Shown: positions 40,383-48,802 of the stretch, one piece after another
Layout of the letters: each line of letters begins with the position of its first letter
Numbering within the stretch: position 1 is the first letter of the stretch
Assembly: GCF_004784475.1 (NCBI RefSeq)
Contig: NZ_SRRT01000009.1
Span: 124,001 to 188,000 of the forward strand
From: Streptomyces bauhiniae
Lineage (GTDB): Bacteria; Actinomycetota; Actinomycetes; Streptomycetales; Streptomycetaceae
Direction of reading: 5' to 3'
DNA: 64,000 nt
Program-made: the position numbers and the translations under genes
Notes under the pieces: generated by a model
Seen by the model: only the letters and a program-made list of their open reading frames with translations
What the model was told of the DNA's origin: nothing
Databases searched by the model: none

Positions 40383-40586
40383 TTAGGCGGGAACGATGTT
40401 CTCGGCCTGCGGGCCCTTCTGGCCCTGCGTGACGTCGAAGCTGACCCGCTGGCCCTCCTGGAGCTCACGGAAGCCCTGGGTGGCGATGTTCGAGTAGTGG
40501 GCGAAGACGTCCGGACCGCCACCGTCCTGCTCGATGAAGCCGAAACCCTTTTCAGAGTTGAACCACTTGACGGTTCCCTGTGCCAT
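40383..40586 (-). CDS. Cold-shock domain protein
   Basis: A 67-residue CspA-type OB-fold protein (MAQGTVKWFNSEKGFGFIEQ). RNP1 (KGFGFI, residues 13-18) and RNP2 (VFAHY, 27-31) are present. It binds single-stranded nucleic acid as an RNA chaperone. GGAG lies about 9 nt before the ATG. The upstream ~200 bp are unusually A/T-rich and probably give a long 5' leader, as in other csp genes. Confidence 0.95.
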   Translation of the reverse strand: MAQGTVKWFNSEKGFGFIEQDGGGPDVFAHYSNIATQGFRELQEGQRVSFDVTQGQKGPQAENIVPA

Positions 40587-40865
40587 GACTTTCTCCTTCT
40601 GATGGCAGAGGCCCCATCCGGAAGATGCCGGAAAACAAAATGCGCCCAAAGAGAAAACATTTCCCGTCAGGCGCACATAAAGTTCATGGGTACCACAACT
40701 GCAACAAGAGAAAGACTAGCACACGTGCGGCCCGGCGGAGGGGGTGGATCTCACAGCACGGCGTGTCGGAGTCGATCTTCCGACGGACCATCGACGCCGG
40801 TCGGCGGGGGTGGAAGCATCGCCGGGGTACGAAGATCCGATGATCGCCGACGCCGTGGAGGACCC
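40587..40865. other. Cold-shock gene leader/promoter region
   Basis: 279 bp between divergent genes. The half next to the csp gene (about 40587-40725) is far more A/T-rich than the rest of the window and probably encodes the csp 5' leader and promoter on the minus strand. No cold-box structure could be verified by eye. Confidence 0.45.
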
Positions 40866-41213
40866 ATGACCGCCTACGCCGTAGCCCATCTCCGCGAGGC
40901 CGCGCCGCACCCCGAGATCGCGGAGTACATCGAGCGCGTCACCGCCACCTTCGAGCCGTACGGCGGCCGCTTCCTCGTGCACGGCGCCCAGCACGAGGTG
41001 AAGGAGGGGGAGTGGGCCGGGCATGTCGTGATCATCGGGTTCCCCGGGATCACCGAGGCGCGGGCCTGGTGGGACTCGCCCGCCTACCGGGAGATCGCCC
41101 CGCTGCGCTCCCGGCACATCGCGGGCGACATCATCCTGGTCGACGGGGTCCCCGAGGGGTACGACCCGGCCACCACCGCGAAGACGCTGCGTGAGGCGCC
41201 GGCCGGCGAGTAG
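40866..41213 (+). CDS. DUF1330 family protein
   Basis: A 115-residue protein with the dimeric ferredoxin-like fold of DUF1330: MTAYAVAHLREAAPHPEIAE, YIERVTATFEPYGGRFLVHG, VIIGFPGITEARAWWDSPAY, ADIILVDG-like end (GDIILVDGVPEGYD). The function is unknown. It precedes the five-gene radical SAM operon by 103 bp on the same strand, but the gap argues for separate expression. Confidence 0.85.
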   Translation: MTAYAVAHLREAAPHPEIAEYIERVTATFEPYGGRFLVHGAQHEVKEGEWAGHVVIIGFPGITEARAWWDSPAYREIAPLRSRHIAGDIILVDGVPEGYDPATTAKTLREAPAGE

Positions 41214-41316
41214 TTGTCCACAGGCGTGACCGGTTGTCAGTGCGAGTTGGTAGAAAGTCCTGCGTACGCCGTGGACCGCACACGTTCGCGCCCATCGCAC
41301 GTCAGGAGCAGCCCGC

Positions 41317-42273
41317 ATGACCATCGGTCACCACTTGGAGGAGCTGTACGGCCTCCCCGCGTTCGCCTTCCCCGGACCCGGCGCGAAGGCCGAGCTGCCC
41401 GAGCCCGACGCCGTCGCCTGGCGGGTCGCCGGGGACGTGTACGACGCGGACGAGGAGTGGGAGGACGCCTTCGTCCGCTTCCTCGCCACCGTGGACACCA
41501 CACGGGTACGGGCGCTGATCGTCGGCGCCTGGACGGACGCGTACGAGACGGACTCCTCCGCCGTGATAGCGGCCCTGCTCGCGGCCCGTGACCGGCTGCC
41601 CGCCCTGCGCGCGCTGTTCCTCGGCGACCTCGTCATGGAGGAGGCCGAACTCTCCTGGATTCAGCAGACCGACGTCACCGGACTGCTCACCGGCTTCCCG
41701 GAGCTGGCCGAGTTCGGCGTGCGCGGGGGCACCGGGCTGGAGTTCACCGCGCTGGAGCACACCGCGCTGCGCAAGCTGGTCGTGGAGACCGGCGGACTGC
41801 CCGTGGAGGTCGTCCGGGGCGTCGGCGGCAGCGGCCTGCCCGCGCTGGAGCACCTCGAACTGTGGCTCGGCGACTCGGAGTACGGCGCCGACACCACGGT
41901 GTCCGACCTGGAGCCGATCCTCGCCGGCACCCGGCTGCCCGCGCTGCGTCATCTGGGGCTGCGCAACAGCGAGATACAGGACGGGATCGCGGCCGCCGTC
42001 GCCTCCGCGCCCGTGGTCGCCCGGCTTCAGACGCTGGACCTCTCCATGGGCACCCTGGGCGACGAGGGCGCCGCCGCACTGCTCGCCGGTCAGTCGCTGA
42101 CCCACCTCGCCTTCCTCGACCTGCACCACCACTACATCACCGAGCCCCTCCAGCAGCGCCTCCGCGAGACGCTCGAACCGGCGGGCGTCCGGCTCGACCT
42201 GGACGAGGACAACGCGGACTCGTACGAGAACGAGGACGGCACCGTGCAGCGCTTCGTGGCCATCGGCGAGTGA
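41317..42273 (+). CDS. STM4015-family leucine-rich-repeat protein
   Basis: A 318-residue soluble protein. Residues about 55-265 contain leucine-rich repeats, for example LPALRALFLGDL, LPALEHLELWLGDSEYG, LPALRHLGLRNSEI, LTHLAFLDLHHHYI. The C-terminal tail is strongly acidic (LDLDEDNADSYENEDG). I recognise it as the STM4015 family, always clustered with STM4011-STM4014-type genes. It is the first gene of the operon (next start 10 nt after its stop). It may be a scaffold or protein substrate for the enzymes that follow; that is inference. Confidence 0.85.
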   Translation: MTIGHHLEELYGLPAFAFPGPGAKAELPEPDAVAWRVAGDVYDADEEWEDAFVRFLATVDTTRVRALIVGAWTDAYETDSSAVIAALLAARDRLPALRALFLGDLVMEEAELSWIQQTDVTGLLTGFPELAEFGVRGGTGLEFTALEHTALRKLVVETGGLPVEVVRGVGGSGLPALEHLELWLGDSEYGADTTVSDLEPILAGTRLPALRHLGLRNSEIQDGIAAAVASAPVVARLQTLDLSMGTLGDEGAAALLAGQSLTHLAFLDLHHHYITEPLQQRLRETLEPAGVRLDLDEDNADSYENEDGTVQRFVAIGE

Positions 42274-42283
42274 GCGTCCTGCC

Positions 42284-43429
42284 ATGAACCGGTGTTTCGC
42301 GGTGGTCGGCAACCCCGGCGGCCGCAGGGTGACCCTGTTCGCGGAGGCCGTCCGGGCCGCCGGGCTGCCCGCGCCCCGCGTGGTGCCCTGGCTGGACGTA
42401 CTGCGCGCGGGCGGCGCCGAGTTCGGGGACGAGGAGATCGTCCGGGTGGACTCGCCCGGCGAGGACACGGAGGTCGACCTGCTGCTGCGGGGGATGCCCG
42501 ACCCGACCCGCGTGGAGGGCACGGCCCGCTGGTACCGGCGCTTCACGGCGGCCCTGGGCACGCTACGCGGGGGCATCCGGCTGGACGGTACCGAGGACGT
42601 GGCGGTCATGTTCGACAAGCGGCGCTGTCACGCGGTCCTGGCGGCGGCGGGCGTACCGGTGCCGGAGTCACCCACCTCCGGCGCGGCCGGTGCCCCGGTG
42701 CGCGGCTGGGACGACGTGCGGGCGCTGATGCGGGAGCACCGGATGCCCCGGCTGTTCGTCAAGCCCGCGCACGGCTCGTCGGCCTCCGGGGTGCTCGCCG
42801 TCGACTCGGCCGGGGGAGGCCGGATCAGGGCCACCACCTCTGTCGAACTCGACCCCGGGGGGCGGCTGTTCAACTCCCTCAAGGTGCGCCGCTACCAGCG
42901 GGAGCGGGACATCGCCGCGATCGTCGACGCGCTCGCCCCGGACGGGCTGCACCTGGAGCGCTGGGTGCCCAAGGCGTCCCAGGACGGCCGCGCCGCCGAC
43001 CTCAGGGTGGTCGTGGTGGACGGCCGCGCCACCCACGCCGTGGTCCGCACCAGCGTCGGACCGCTCACCAACCTCCACCTCGGCGGCCGCCGGGGCGATC
43101 TGTCCGGGGCCCGGCAGGCCGCTGAGAGCGCGGGCCTGCGCTGGCCGGAGGTGCTCGGGATCTGCGAGCGGGCCGCGGGCTGCTTCCCGGACACCCTCTG
43201 CGTCGGCGTCGACCTGCTGCCCGCCGTCGGCTGGCGCCGCGCCTTCGTCGGCGAGGTCAACGCCTTCGGCGATCTGCTGCCCCGGCTCACCGGCCTGCCC
43301 GGCGGCGGCGCCGAGGGCCTCGACACCTACGCGGCGCAGGTCGCCGCCGCACTGCGCCGGGCCCCGCTCACCGGGCGGCCCGGCCCGCACCACCCGCACA
43401 GAACAGGAACCACCCATGTCAGCGTCTGA
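42284..43429 (+). CDS. STM4014-family ATP-grasp-like protein
   Basis: A 381-residue protein. The central part has ATP-grasp features: MFDKRRCHAVLAAAGVPVPE, LFVKPAHGSSASGVLAV (nucleotide-binding Lys and Gly/Ser loop), and near the end GVDLLPAVGW followed by GEVNAFGDL (Mg-binding Glu/Asn). ATP-grasp enzymes form amide or ester bonds by way of acyl phosphates. It overlaps the following hydrolase gene by 14 nt. The substrate is unknown. Confidence 0.85.
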   Translation: MNRCFAVVGNPGGRRVTLFAEAVRAAGLPAPRVVPWLDVLRAGGAEFGDEEIVRVDSPGEDTEVDLLLRGMPDPTRVEGTARWYRRFTAALGTLRGGIRLDGTEDVAVMFDKRRCHAVLAAAGVPVPESPTSGAAGAPVRGWDDVRALMREHRMPRLFVKPAHGSSASGVLAVDSAGGGRIRATTSVELDPGGRLFNSLKVRRYQRERDIAAIVDALAPDGLHLERWVPKASQDGRAADLRVVVVDGRATHAVVRTSVGPLTNLHLGGRRGDLSGARQAAESAGLRWPEVLGICERAAGCFPDTLCVGVDLLPAVGWRRAFVGEVNAFGDLLPRLTGLPGGGAEGLDTYAAQVAAALRRAPLTGRPGPHHPHRTGTTHVSV

Positions 43430-44288
43430 CCCGGCCACCGCCCGACTGCCCGAAGCGGCCCCCGGCGTACCGGACATGAACCGGATCGTCGGCAGCCACG
43501 ACATCCTGCTGGTCACCCTCGACACCCTCCGGTACGACGTGGCCGCCGAACTCGCCGAGGCCGGCCGCATCCCGAACTTCGCCCGCCGTCTCCCCGGCGG
43601 CCGCTGGGAGAAGCGGCACGCGCCGGGCAGCTTCACCTACGCCTCCCACCAGGCGATGTTCGCGGGCTTCCTGCCCACCCCGGCCGAACCCGGGCGCCAT
43701 CCGCGCCTGTTCGCCGCCGACTTCGCGGGCAGCGAGACCACGGCCGACGGCACCTTCGTCTACGACACCCCCGATCTGGTCTCCGGCCTCGCCAAGGCGG
43801 GCTACCGCACGGCGTGCGTCGGAGGAGTGGGCTTCTTCAACAAGCAGGGCGCGCTCGGCTCGGTGCTGCCCGGCCTCTTCGAGGAGTCGCACTGGGAGCC
43901 GGAGTTCGGGGTCACCTCCCCGGCCTCCTTCGAGTCCCAGGTGGCCCGCGCCGAGGAGATCGCCGCCCGGACGGCACCGGAGCAGCCGCTGTTCCTCTTC
44001 GTCAACGTCTCGGCGCTGCACCAGCCCAACTGGTTCCATCTGCCCGGCGCGCGCAAAGAGGACGGCGACTCCCGCGCCACCCACGCCGCCGCGCTGGAGT
44101 ACGTGGACCGGCACATCGGCCGCCTGTTCACCGCCATGAGCAGCCGCCGGCCCTGTTTCGCCCTCGTCTGCTCCGACCACGGCACCGCCTACGGCGACGA
44201 CGGCTGGACCGGCCACCGCATCGGCCACGAGTCGGTGTGGACCGTCCCCTACGCCCACTTCCTGCTCGACCAGGGGGCCACCCGATGA
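43416..44288 (+). CDS. STM4013/SEN3800-family hydrolase (alkaline phosphatase superfamily)
   Basis: A 290-residue protein without a signal peptide, unlike most sulfatases. Metal-site motifs of the alkaline phosphatase/sulfatase superfamily are visible: LLVTLDTLRYD (31-41), FTYASHQAMFAGF holding a likely Ser/Thr nucleophile, and the C-terminal CSDHGTAYGDD with HRIGHE (Asp254, His255, His267, His271). It would hydrolyse a phosphate- or sulfate-type ester made or handled in the operon. It overlaps both neighbours (14 nt and 4 nt). Confidence 0.85.
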   Translation: MSASDPATARLPEAAPGVPDMNRIVGSHDILLVTLDTLRYDVAAELAEAGRIPNFARRLPGGRWEKRHAPGSFTYASHQAMFAGFLPTPAEPGRHPRLFAADFAGSETTADGTFVYDTPDLVSGLAKAGYRTACVGGVGFFNKQGALGSVLPGLFEESHWEPEFGVTSPASFESQVARAEEIAARTAPEQPLFLFVNVSALHQPNWFHLPGARKEDGDSRATHAAALEYVDRHIGRLFTAMSSRRPCFALVCSDHGTAYGDDGWTGHRIGHESVWTVPYAHFLLDQGATR

Positions 44289-45625
44289 CCACGGCCACCG
44301 CGACCGCCCCGGCCCCGTACCAGAGTTACGTGTACGCCTACCCGCACAAGACCGCGTACCGGAAGCTCGACGACCGGCCGTTGCTGAAGGACCTCTGGGC
44401 GGGTGAGCCCAAGGACGCGCTGTCGCTCTATCTGCACATCCCGTTCTGCGAGGTGCGCTGCGGGTTCTGCAACCTGTTCACCCGCATCGGCGCCCCGGAC
44501 GGTTTCACCGGGGCCTATCTCGACGCGCTGGAGCGGCAGGCGGGCGCGGTGCGGGAGGCGCTGGGGGAGCGGGCGCCGGTCCGGTTCGCCACGGCCGCCT
44601 TCGGGGGAGGCACGCCGACCTTCCTCACCGCCGCCGAGCTGACCCGGCTCTGCGACATCGCCGAGCACCGGATGGGCGCCGACCTGCGCGCCGTCCCGCT
44701 CTCGGTGGAGGCGTCCCCGGCCACGGCCACCGCGGACCGGCTCGAAGTCCTGGCCGAGCGCGGCGCCACCCGCCTCAGCCTCGGCGTGCAGAGCTTCGAC
44801 GACACCGAGGCGCGGGCCGCCGTACGCCCGCAGCGCCGGGCCGATGTGGAGGCGGCGCTCGGGCGGGTGCGGGAGGTGGGGATACCCGTGCTCAACATCG
44901 ACCTGATCTACGGCATCGACGGACAGACCGAGCGGACCTGGCTGCGCTCGCTGGACGCCGCCCTGGCCTGGCGGCCCGAGGAGCTGTACCTCTACCCGCT
45001 CTACATACGCCCGCTGACCGGCCTCGGCCGGCGCGGCGACGCCGCCGACCCGGAGTGGGACGAGCAGCGGCTGCGCCTGTACCGCGCCGGCCGCGACCAT
45101 CTCCTCGCGCACGGCTACGAGCAGCGGTCCATGCGGATGTTCCGCCGCGCCGACGCCCCGGCCGAGGGCGCCGACGACTACGCCTGCCAGACCGACGGCA
45201 TGATCGGCCTGGGCTGCGGGGCCCGCTCGTACACCGCCGGGCTGCACTACTCCTTCGACTACGCCGTCGGCATGCACGAGATCCGCGACATCATCGACGA
45301 CTACGTCACCCGCCCCGCCGCCGACTTCGCGCACGCCGAGTACGGGCGCCGGATGAGCGGGGACGAGCCGCGCCGCCGCCATCTGCTGCAGTCGCTGCTC
45401 CAGGCGGACGGAATGGCGGTCGCCGACTACCGGGCCCGGTTCGGCGGACGTGCACCGGCCGAGGACTTCCCGGCCGAGCTGGCGCGGTTCGCGGACCTGG
45501 GCTGGCTGGAGTCCGGCCCGGTGCTGCGGCTGACCCCGGAGGGGCTGGCCCACTCCGACGCGCTCGGCCCCGAGCTGTTCTCCCCGGCCGTGCGGGCCGC
45601 GATGGCCGCCTACGAGCGCAAGTGA
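44285..45625 (+). CDS. STM4012-family radical SAM enzyme (HemW/HemN-like)
   Basis: A 446-residue radical SAM protein. The [4Fe-4S] motif CxxxCxxC is Cys55-Cys59-Cys62 in IPFCEVRCGFCNLF; AFGGGTPTFL is the SAM-binding GGGTP motif; RLSLGVQSFDD and LNIDLIYGIDGQT are typical of coproporphyrinogen-oxidase-like enzymes such as HemW. The C-terminal ~100 residues resemble the HemN winged region. Catalysis would begin with a 5'-deoxyadenosyl radical. Its ATG overlaps the hydrolase stop by 4 nt. Confidence 0.88.
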   Translation: MTTATATAPAPYQSYVYAYPHKTAYRKLDDRPLLKDLWAGEPKDALSLYLHIPFCEVRCGFCNLFTRIGAPDGFTGAYLDALERQAGAVREALGERAPVRFATAAFGGGTPTFLTAAELTRLCDIAEHRMGADLRAVPLSVEASPATATADRLEVLAERGATRLSLGVQSFDDTEARAAVRPQRRADVEAALGRVREVGIPVLNIDLIYGIDGQTERTWLRSLDAALAWRPEELYLYPLYIRPLTGLGRRGDAADPEWDEQRLRLYRAGRDHLLAHGYEQRSMRMFRRADAPAEGADDYACQTDGMIGLGCGARSYTAGLHYSFDYAVGMHEIRDIIDDYVTRPAADFAHAEYGRRMSGDEPRRRHLLQSLLQADGMAVADYRARFGGRAPAEDFPAELARFADLGWLESGPVLRLTPEGLAHSDALGPELFSPAVRAAMAAYERK

Positions 45626-45635
45626 GCCGCCCGTC

Positions 45636-46484
45636 ATGGACCTGACCATCCTGTACCGGGGCCCGCTGGCCTCCTGTGACTACGACTGTCCGTACTGCCC
45701 CTTCGCCAAGCGCCGGGACAGCCGGGAGCAGTTGCGGGCCGACCGGGCGAGCCTGGAGCGGTTCGCCGGCTGGGCCGCCGGCCGTACCGAGGACCGGCTC
45801 TCGGCGCTGTTCACGCCCTGGGGCGAGGGGCTGGTGCGGTCCTGGTACCGGCGCGCCCTGACCGACCTCTCCCACCTCCCGCACATCCGCCGCGTCGCCA
45901 TCCAGACCAACCTGAGCTGCCGCACCGACTGGCTGGCCGACGCCGACCGCGACACCCTGGCGCTCTGGTGCACGTACCACCCCGGCCAGACGCCCTACGA
46001 CCGGTTCCTCGGCAAGTGCCGGGAGCTGGACCGGCTCGGCGTCCGCTACAGCGTCGGCATCGTCGGGCTGCCCGAGCACCTCGACGCGGCCCGGCGGCTG
46101 CGGGCCGAGCTGCCGGAGCGGGTGTACCTGTGGGTGAACGCGGCCGAGGGGCACACCTACGACGACGCGGAGGCCGGGGTGTGGACCGGGATCGACCCGC
46201 TCTTCCCGTACAGCCGGCATCCGCACGCCAGTGCCGGGCTGCCGTGCCGTACCGGGGAGTCCGTGATCTCGGTGGACGGTGACGGCACGGTCCGCCGCTG
46301 CCACTTCGTCCCGGCGGAACTCGGCAACCTCTACGACGGCTCCTACCGGGCCGCGCTGCGCCCCCGCCCCTGCCCGCTGACGAGCTGCGACTGCCACATC
46401 GGATACGTCCATCTGGAGACCCTGCCGCTGTACGACGTGTTCGCGGGCGGGGTGCTGGAAAGGATTCCGGCCGGCGTCGAATGA
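45636..46484 (+). CDS. STM4011-family radical SAM enzyme with extra cysteines
   Basis: A 282-residue radical SAM protein. The cluster motif lies at the very N-terminus: Cys14-Cys18-Cys21 in ASCDYDCPYCPF. The C-terminus holds Cys204, Cys222, Cys246, Cys251 and Cys253, arranged like an auxiliary iron-sulfur (SPASM-like) domain around GDGTVRRCHF and LTSCDCHIGY. Enzymes of this build often modify peptides or proteins. It is the last gene of the operon, 10 nt after the STM4012 stop. Confidence 0.86.
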   Translation: MDLTILYRGPLASCDYDCPYCPFAKRRDSREQLRADRASLERFAGWAAGRTEDRLSALFTPWGEGLVRSWYRRALTDLSHLPHIRRVAIQTNLSCRTDWLADADRDTLALWCTYHPGQTPYDRFLGKCRELDRLGVRYSVGIVGLPEHLDAARRLRAELPERVYLWVNAAEGHTYDDAEAGVWTGIDPLFPYSRHPHASAGLPCRTGESVISVDGDGTVRRCHFVPAELGNLYDGSYRAALRPRPCPLTSCDCHIGYVHLETLPLYDVFAGGVLERIPAGVE

Positions 46485-46588
46485 ACCGGGGCCAAAGGGG
46501 CAGCCGGTGCAGGTAAGACCGGCACCGGACGCCGCCACGGGCGACTTCCGCACCGGGAAACAGGGGGAGACGGGAGGAGTACGAACCC

Positions 46589-47140
46589 ATGGCTCTCGAC
46601 GGCAAGAGCGTCCTCGTTCTCACGACGAACTACGGGACGGAACAAGACGAACTGACGAAGCCGGTGGCCGCCCTGCGCGAGGCGGGTGCCCGCGTCGTGA
46701 TCGCGGCTCAGAAGCCGGAGGCCATCGCCACCCTCGTCCTCGACAAGGACCCCGGCGACAAGGTCGAGCCGGACACCACGCTCGCGGAGGCGACGTCGGA
46801 CGGCTACGACGCGGTGGTGGTGCCCGGCGGCACCCTCAACGCCGACCAGTTGCGCATCGACGAGGACGCACAGCGCCTGGTCACCGCGTTCGCCCGGGAG
46901 GGCAAGCCGGTGGCGTCGGTCTGCCACGGCCCCTGGCTGCTGGTGAACAGCGAACTCACCGAAGGCCGCGACATGACCTCCTACCAGACGCTGATGGAAG
47001 ACCTGGTCAACGCGGGCGCCAACTGGACGGACCAGGAGGTCGTGGTCGACACCGAGGGCGGCCACACCCTGATCACCTCGCGCAACCCCGGTGATCTCGA
47101 CGCCTTCTCCTCCGCGATCATCCGCAGCCTGGAGGGCTGA
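46589..47140 (+). CDS. DJ-1/PfpI family protein (YhbO-like)
   Basis: A 183-residue class I glutamine-amidotransferase-like protein. The nucleophile elbow is SVCHGPWLL (Cys112-His113), Glu near KPEAIATL and the C-terminal TSRNPGDLDAF are typical of the YhbO/PfpI branch linked to stress protection and deglycation. GGGAGGAGTACGAACCC places a strong ribosome-binding site ahead of ATG 46589. Confidence 0.92.
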   Translation: MALDGKSVLVLTTNYGTEQDELTKPVAALREAGARVVIAAQKPEAIATLVLDKDPGDKVEPDTTLAEATSDGYDAVVVPGGTLNADQLRIDEDAQRLVTAFAREGKPVASVCHGPWLLVNSELTEGRDMTSYQTLMEDLVNAGANWTDQEVVVDTEGGHTLITSRNPGDLDAFSSAIIRSLEG

Positions 47141-47160
47141 GCCCCCAGGGGCCCGCGCGG

Positions 47161-47200
47161 AGCGGGGCGGTCAGCGGTTTCCCACCGCGGCCGCCCCGCT
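47161..47200. terminator. Nested hairpin between convergent genes
   Basis: AGCGGGGCGG (47161-47170) and CCGCCCCGCT (47191-47200) form a 10-bp stem. Within its loop GCGGT (47174-47178) and ACCGC (47184-47188) form a second. It lies 20 nt after the PfpI stop and overlaps the last codons of the opposite oxidoreductase gene. Confidence 0.6.
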
Positions 47201-48802
47201 TCCGCGTGTCAGGGTCCGCTGCACCAGGGACATCACCTCCGCGAAGGACCGGCGGATGCCGAGCGCGGCCCGCGCCGCGTTGGCACCGGGAGCGCCGTGC
47301 ACCCCGCCGCCGGGATGCGCGGAGGAGGAGGCCAGATACAGCCCCCGGACCGGTGTCTCGGGGCGGCCGGTGCCGGGGATGGGCCGGAAGACGGCCTGCT
47401 GGTGCAGGGCGGTGGTGCCGCCGTTGAGGGCGCCCACGCTGAGATTGGCGTCCTTCGACTGGAGGGTGAGCGGCGACAGCACGCGCCGGCTCAGAATCCG
47501 GGCGCGGAATCCGGGCGCGAACTGCTCGATCCGCTGCTCCATCCGGTCCGCCATGACCTCCCGCTCGGCCGCGTCCCACGAGCCGGTGAGCCCGGCGTCC
47601 CCGGCGTCGCCGCGCACGTCGCGCGGCAGATGGGTGTAGGCCCAGGCGGACTCGGTGCCCGCGGGCGACCGGGTCGGGTCGGCGGTGGTCATCTGCCCGA
47701 CCAGCAGGAACGGGTTGTCGGGGATCTGGCCCATGGCGATCTGGGCGGCGAACCGGGTGAGGTCGTCCACGCTGTCCGCCAGATGTACGGTGCCCGCGCC
47801 GGCCGCCGCCCCGGCCCGCCACGGGATGGTGGAGTCCAGCGCCCAGTCGACCTTGAAGGTGGCGAAGTCCCACTGGAAGCGCCGCATGTCCTCGAGAACC
47901 TGTGAGGGCAGATGCTCGGGGGCGACCAACTGGTTGTAGAGGACGGGCGCGGAGACGTCCGCGAGCACGGCGCGCCGGGCCGGGACCGTGTCGCCGCTTG
48001 CCGTACGGACCGCGACGGCCCGGCCGCGCTCCACCACGATCTCCGTCACCGGCTCCCCGTAGCGGATCACACCGCCCCGCCGCTCAAGTCGGCTGACCAG
48101 TGCGTCCGTGAGGCCGACCGCGCCGCCCACCGGCACGGGGAAGCCGAACTGCTGGCCGAGCATCGACATGATCCAGCCGAAGCCGCCGCCGATCGCCGAC
48201 TCCGGACCCAGGTCCGCGTGCAGGGCGTTGCCCGCGAGCAGCAGCCTGGCTCCCTCGCCGTCGAACTCCTCCTCGCCGAGGCGGCGCACCGGCAGCAGCA
48301 TGGAGCGGGCCAGGCGCAGGGCGCCGCCGCCACGCAGCTTCAGACCGAGCCCGGCCAGCGCCCGGACCGGCGGCATCGTGCTGAACAGCGCCTGGAGCAG
48401 GTCGGAGCCGACCCGGTCCCAGGTCGCGTACTGGGCGCGCCAGGCGCGGCCGTCGCCGGGGCAGAGCTTCTCCAGGACCTCGGCGGTGACGTTGACGTCC
48501 CGGTCGATCAGCGCGCAGCGGTCGTCGGCCAGCGGGTGGGCCAGCACGTGCGGGGCGTGCGTCCAGCGCAGCCCGTGCTCCTCCAGCCGGAGCCCGTCGA
48601 TCACCGGGGAGGCGGCGGCCAGGGGGTAGAAGGAGCTGAAGACGTCGTTGACGAAGTCGGGGTGGACCCCCCGGTCGCTGTACACGGCGCCGCCGGGCCG
48701 GTCCTGGGCCTCCAGCACCTCCACGCTCCAGCCCTGGTCGGCCAGCAGGTTGGCCGCGACCAGCCCGTTCGGCCCGGAGCCGATGATCACCGCGTCAGCC
48801 AT
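47171..48802 (-). CDS. FAD-dependent oxidoreductase, phytoene-desaturase type
   Basis: A 543-residue flavoprotein. The dinucleotide-binding motif is AVIIGSGPNGLVAANLLADQ at the N-terminus, followed by EAQDRPGGAVYSDRG. The C-terminal FAD segment reads GLYLASSSAHPGGGVHGAPG, a hallmark of the CrtI/phytoene dehydrogenase-related family. No other carotenoid gene is nearby, so the substrate is unknown; family members also act on retinoids and other lipids. It follows the SRPBCC gene with an 8-nt overlap. Confidence 0.9.
   Translation of the reverse strand: MADAVIIGSGPNGLVAANLLADQGWSVEVLEAQDRPGGAVYSDRGVHPDFVNDVFSSFYPLAAASPVIDGLRLEEHGLRWTHAPHVLAHPLADDRCALIDRDVNVTAEVLEKLCPGDGRAWRAQYATWDRVGSDLLQALFSTMPPVRALAGLGLKLRGGGALRLARSMLLPVRRLGEEEFDGEGARLLLAGNALHADLGPESAIGGGFGWIMSMLGQQFGFPVPVGGAVGLTDALVSRLERRGGVIRYGEPVTEIVVERGRAVAVRTASGDTVPARRAVLADVSAPVLYNQLVAPEHLPSQVLEDMRRFQWDFATFKVDWALDSTIPWRAGAAAGAGTVHLADSVDDLTRFAAQIAMGQIPDNPFLLVGQMTTADPTRSPAGTESAWAYTHLPRDVRGDAGDAGLTGSWDAAEREVMADRMEQRIEQFAPGFRARILSRRVLSPLTLQSKDANLSVGALNGGTTALHQQAVFRPIPGTGRPETPVRGLYLASSSAHPGGGVHGAPGANAARAALGIRRSFAEVMSLVQRTLTRGSGAAAVGNR

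Noticed and set aside
41214..41591. A possible Cys-containing leader peptide (VTGCQCELVESPAYAV) just before the LRR gene
   Set aside because: Its frame has no ribosome-binding site and runs for over 80 codons out of frame through the LRR gene, so it is not a credible RiPP precursor.
46504..46528. Hairpin after the radical SAM operon (CCGGTGC / GCACCGG)
   Set aside because: Only 7 bp with an 11-nt loop and no T-tract; too weak to call a terminator.
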